A stretch of 41,779 bases of DNA, taken from the NCBI GenBank assembly GCA_017408395.1, contig JAFQUQ010000060.1, positions 1 through 41,779 of the forward strand. Direction: 5' to 3'. Shown in pieces: positions 39,391 to 41,779 of this stretch. Numbering within the stretch: position 1 is the first letter of the stretch; the number at the start of each line of letters is the position of its first letter. The notes beneath the pieces were generated by a model that did not search any database, was not told where the DNA came from, and worked only from the letters and a program-made list of their open reading frames with translations. Position numbers and translations under genes: made by a program. This DNA is from Oscillospiraceae bacterium (GTDB taxonomy: Bacteria; Bacillota; Clostridia; Oscillospirales; Ruminococcaceae).

Positions 39391-40632
39391 ATGGAAACAT
39401 TTCTTATTTTTAAAGATCTGGCAATAATTATTTTTGCGGCTGAAATATGCGGTCTGCTTGCAAAGAAGTGCAAGGCACCGCAGGTAGTAGGTCAGATCAT
39501 TGCAGGTCTGCTTATAGGCTCAGCGGTTTTCGGATTTGTAGACCAGTCCGAATTCCTTAACAAAATGGCTGAAATCGGTGTAGTACTGCTTATGTTCTCG
39601 GCAGGTCTTGAAACTGACCTTAAGGAGCTTATCAGGACAGGCCCTCTGGCTCTGCTGGTAGCGTGCGCAGGTGTATTTATTCCGCTGGTCGGCGGTTTTG
39701 TGCTGTATGCGTTCTTCGTTTACGGCGGAATTCCTGAAGTGGGTTCACCTGAATTCTACCGTTCACTGTTTATCGGCACGATCATGACGGCTACTTCCGT
39801 TACTATCACAGTTCAGACTCTCCGTGAGCTTGGACACCTCAAGGGAAGAATAGGCACTCTTATTTTAAGTGCCGCAATCATTGACGACGTAATCGGTATC
39901 GTGGTACTTACATTCGTAACAAGCCTTGCAGGCGGCAACTCAGGCGAATCAAACGGCGTAGGCAAGGTGCTCCTTAACATACTTCTTTTCTTCGTTGTGA
40001 CAATTATAATCGGTTTTCTTGTATACCACTTATTCAAGTTCCTCAACAAGAGATACCCTCACAGAAGACGTCTTCCTATCCTCAGCCTTGCATTTGCAAT
40101 GATCCTTTCATTCTGTGCGGAGGCGCTCTTCGGCATTGCTGACATCACAGGCGCATATGCCGCTGGTATCATCCTCAGCAGCCTTAAGGACAGCCCTTAC
40201 ATTGAAAGAAAGATGGACGTAAGCTCATATATGATCTTCGGACCTATCTTCTTTGTAAACATCGGTCTTAAGACAAACTTCTCCGATATGACTTCCGACC
40301 TGCTGCTGTTCTCAATACTGTTCGTAGTGGTTGCTCTGATTACAAAGATTGTCGGCTGCGGTCTTGTTTCAAAGGTCTGCAAGAACAGCTGGAAGGATTC
40401 CCTTAAAGTCGGCGTTGGTATGATGACAAGAGGCGAGGTTGCGCTTATCGTAGCTTCAAAGGGTCTTACAGCAGGCCTTATGGATCAGAAGTATTTTGCT
40501 TCCGTAATTCTCCTTATCATCTGCTCATCGGTAATCACACCTATTGTAATGAAGCTTCTTTACAGAGGTGAGGATAAAACCGATACGGCTCCTGCTGAAG
40601 CTGTAAAAACATCTGAAAAGGCTGAAGCTTAA
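39391..40632 (+). CDS. CPA2-family cation/proton antiporter (KefB/NapA-like membrane domain)
   Basis: 413 residues from ATG 39391 (GGGAGGG upstream); the frame is open to 39292 but covers the leader hairpin. Twelve to thirteen helices. The signatures PQVVGQIIAGLLIG, LLMFSAGLETDL, SAAIIDDVIGIVVL (the paired aspartates of the ion site), ADITGAYAAGIIL and MMTRGEVALIVASKGL are all those of Na+(K+)/H+ exchangers. It has no TrkA-N or TrkA-C domain, so it is the short NapA-like form. Exchanges Na+ or K+ for H+ in pH and salt balance. The Ala/Glu-rich tail is short. Confidence 0.92.
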   Translation: METFLIFKDLAIIIFAAEICGLLAKKCKAPQVVGQIIAGLLIGSAVFGFVDQSEFLNKMAEIGVVLLMFSAGLETDLKELIRTGPLALLVACAGVFIPLVGGFVLYAFFVYGGIPEVGSPEFYRSLFIGTIMTATSVTITVQTLRELGHLKGRIGTLILSAAIIDDVIGIVVLTFVTSLAGGNSGESNGVGKVLLNILLFFVVTIIIGFLVYHLFKFLNKRYPHRRRLPILSLAFAMILSFCAEALFGIADITGAYAAGIILSSLKDSPYIERKMDVSSYMIFGPIFFVNIGLKTNFSDMTSDLLLFSILFVVVALITKIVGCGLVSKVCKNSWKDSLKVGVGMMTRGEVALIVASKGLTAGLMDQKYFASVILLIICSSVITPIVMKLLYRGEDKTDTAPAEAVKTSEKAEA

Positions 40633-40684
40633 ATTTAAACCGTCCCTTTATGGGGCAATAAAGAAATTTTATCGTATGTACTGT

Positions 40685-40725
40685 AAGACAGCGTAGCAAT
40701 GAGTTGCGCTGTCTTTCTCTTTTCT
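40685..40725 (+). terminator. Terminator of the antiporter gene
   Basis: AAGACAGCG (40685-40693) pairs with CGCTGTCTT (40707-40715), followed by TCTCTTTTCTT. Confidence 0.75.
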
Positions 40726-40760
40726 TCGGTGTTTTGTTTAATGTTCAGGCAGGGAATGTA

Positions 40761-40789
40761 TTGTTTTTGGGTTATGGATATGGTATAAT
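40761..40789 (+). promoter_or_regulatory. Promoter with extended -10
   Basis: TTGTTT (40761-40766), 17 bases, TGG+TATAAT (40784-40789). Confidence 0.65.
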
Positions 40790-40824
40790 AAAAAAATCCG
40801 GAAATATGAATTTGGAGATACATT

Positions 40825-41601
40825 ATGGAAAATATTTTAATCAAAATACTTGTATGCTTTATTGCAGGTGCGGGAGCGGGCATTGGAACAGGCTTTGCCG
40901 GTATGAGTGCCGCCGCAGTTATAGGACCTATGCTTATAACCTTTTTAGGAGTACCTGCTTATGATGCAGTCGGCATAGGGCTTATCAGCGACGTTCTGGC
41001 AAGCCTTGTAAGTGCATATACTTATAAGAAAAGCGGTAACTTAGATGTAAAGAACAGTTTGCCGTTACTTGTAAGCGTGCTTGTTGTAACGATGGTCGGC
41101 AGCTTTGCGGCAAGTTTTCTGCCCGAGCAGACCATGAGCGGCACAATGCAGATAGCACTTATTATTATCGGGCTGCGTTTTCTTTTGAAGCCTGTGAACA
41201 AAACGAGAGAGCAGCTGGAAGAAAGTTCTCCGAAAAACAGACTGATAAAGGCAATCATAGGAGGCGTATTTGTTGGCTTTATCTGCGGTTTTGTAGGAGC
41301 AGGCGGCGGAATGATGCTGCTGCTCGTTCTGACTTCTTTTCTCGGTTATCCTGTGCATCTGGCAGTTGGCACAAGCGTGTTTATTATGGCATTTACTGCT
41401 CTTACCGGAGGCGTCAGCCATTTTATGATAGGCGGAATACCTGATATTCTCTGCCTTGTACTGTGCGTTTTGTTTACGCTGCTTTGGGCAAGAATTGCTG
41501 CGAAAATTGCCAACAAATCCAACGCCAAAACCTTAAACCGAGTGGTAGGTATTGTAATGATAGCCACAAGTATAGTTATTTTGCTGGTTAATTATTTTTA
41601 A
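40825..41601 (+). CDS. TauE/SafE (TSUP) family permease
   Basis: 258 residues, eight predicted helices in two related halves. The repeated glycine-rich motif appears as GAGAGIGTGFAGMSAA in the first half and FICGFVGAGGGMMLL in the second, the defining feature of the family. Members export sulfite, sulfoacetate or other sulfur and organic anions; no neighbouring gene fixes the substrate. The ribosome site is GGAGA 8 bases upstream. Own promoter; no strong terminator before the repeat that follows. Confidence 0.9.
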   Translation: MENILIKILVCFIAGAGAGIGTGFAGMSAAAVIGPMLITFLGVPAYDAVGIGLISDVLASLVSAYTYKKSGNLDVKNSLPLLVSVLVVTMVGSFAASFLPEQTMSGTMQIALIIIGLRFLLKPVNKTREQLEESSPKNRLIKAIIGGVFVGFICGFVGAGGGMMLLLVLTSFLGYPVHLAVGTSVFIMAFTALTGGVSHFMIGGIPDILCLVLCVLFTLLWARIAAKIANKSNAKTLNRVVGIVMIATSIVILLVNYF

Positions 41602-41635
41602 TGCTGCCATGCAAATTTAAATTATGACATATACC

Positions 41636-41663
41636 GCCGTATTCAGAGAAATCGGAGTACGGC
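41636..41663 (+). other. Hairpin after the TSUP gene
   Basis: GCCGTATTC (41636-41644) pairs with GAGTACGGC (41655-41663, one G-U). There is no T-run, and the repeat element begins directly after it. It could be a terminator whose T-tail was displaced when the element inserted. Confidence 0.4.
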
Positions 41664-41664
41664 T

Positions 41665-41779
41665 CAGTCTGTCGAAAAAGATATAGCTATATGTAATAAT
41701 GCAGAAACTTTAGGGGACGCCCTCTCTTGCAGGGCGTCCCCTCTTCAAAAACAGTCCACTGGACTGTTTTTGAATTCAC
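41665..41779 (+). repeat. Second copy of the MITE-like element, right end cut by window edge
   Basis: 41674-41779 is identical to 1-106 except for one base (31 C versus 41704 G) and lies in the same orientation. This copy shows the left terminus CAGTCTGTCGAAAAAG, the partner of the inverted right terminus seen at 235-250. Only the first two hairpins are inside the window. Confidence 0.8.

Noticed and set aside
1-41779. The window as a circular plasmid or phage with a 106-bp terminal overlap
   Set aside because: The overlap has a mismatch (31 C versus 41704 G), it is part of a dispersed palindromic element, and the genes are core chromosomal types with no replication or partition gene.
1-41779. 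CRISPR arrays, tRNA or rRNA genes
   Set aside because: No regularly spaced direct repeats, no cloverleaf with a T-loop consensus and no rRNA signature sequence was seen on reading both strands.

Overview
The window looks like chromosomal DNA of a Gram-positive, moderately low-GC Firmicute, most likely a gut or rumen Ruminococcus-like member of the Oscillospiraceae. This placement is inferred from strong Shine-Dalgarno sites, consensus TTGACA-17-TATAAT promoters, U-tailed terminators, a type IV pilus (T4P) set with no outer-membrane secretin, a hexameric NADP-type glutamate dehydrogenase, and secreted BspA-type LRR and fibronectin type III (FN3) proteins. No rRNA, tRNA, CRISPR array, phage or transposase gene was found.

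Layout. 1-250 is a palindromic, MITE-like repeat; its first 106 bases recur at the right edge with one mismatch, so the window is bounded by two copies of a dispersed element. 336-5690 (+) holds a membrane-anchored hypothetical protein, a possible small RNA with three hairpins sharing one loop, a D,D-carboxypeptidase, two membrane proteins, a NUDIX hydrolase and a metallophosphoesterase. 5737-20876 is the T4P locus, all on the minus strand except the prepilin peptidase. Its units are pilC - pilM/pilN fusion - pilO - very large PilX/GspK-like subunit - PilV-like - PilW-like; then pilB - pilT; then three major-type prepilins with a C39-like cysteine peptidase between the second and third. pilD stands alone on the plus strand.

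21109-27720 carries an amidohydrolase, gdhA, an LRR+FN3 secreted protein, a 28-codon Met-rich small ORF with its own promoter and terminator, two GNAT acetyltransferases and an O-acetylhomoserine sulfhydrylase. 27766-30511 has a ribbon-helix-helix regulator, a membrane protein with a RanBP2-like zinc finger, and a LacI-type sensor fused to GGDEF. 30777-39169 has an HtrA protease, a CmpB-like membrane protein, a 1325-residue FN3 surface protein, a CDF metal exporter and a YgjP-type metallopeptidase interrupted by a stop codon. 39391-41601 has a CPA2 cation/proton antiporter and a TauE/SafE-type permease.

How the genes fit together. PilD processes the prepilins; PilB and PilT extend and retract the fibre on the PilC platform; PilMN and PilO form the alignment complex; the PilV/W/X-like proteins probably make the tip. 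PilB begins with an MshEN-like domain, a c-di-GMP-binding fold in related ATPases, and a diguanylate cyclase lies in the same window, so c-di-GMP control of piliation is plausible but not shown. The most unusual signals are in RNA: the triple UUUACCCCG hairpins, two genes whose Shine-Dalgarno is bridged to the AUG by a hairpin, a pilB leader that may mask its ribosome site, and the Met-rich mini-gene.
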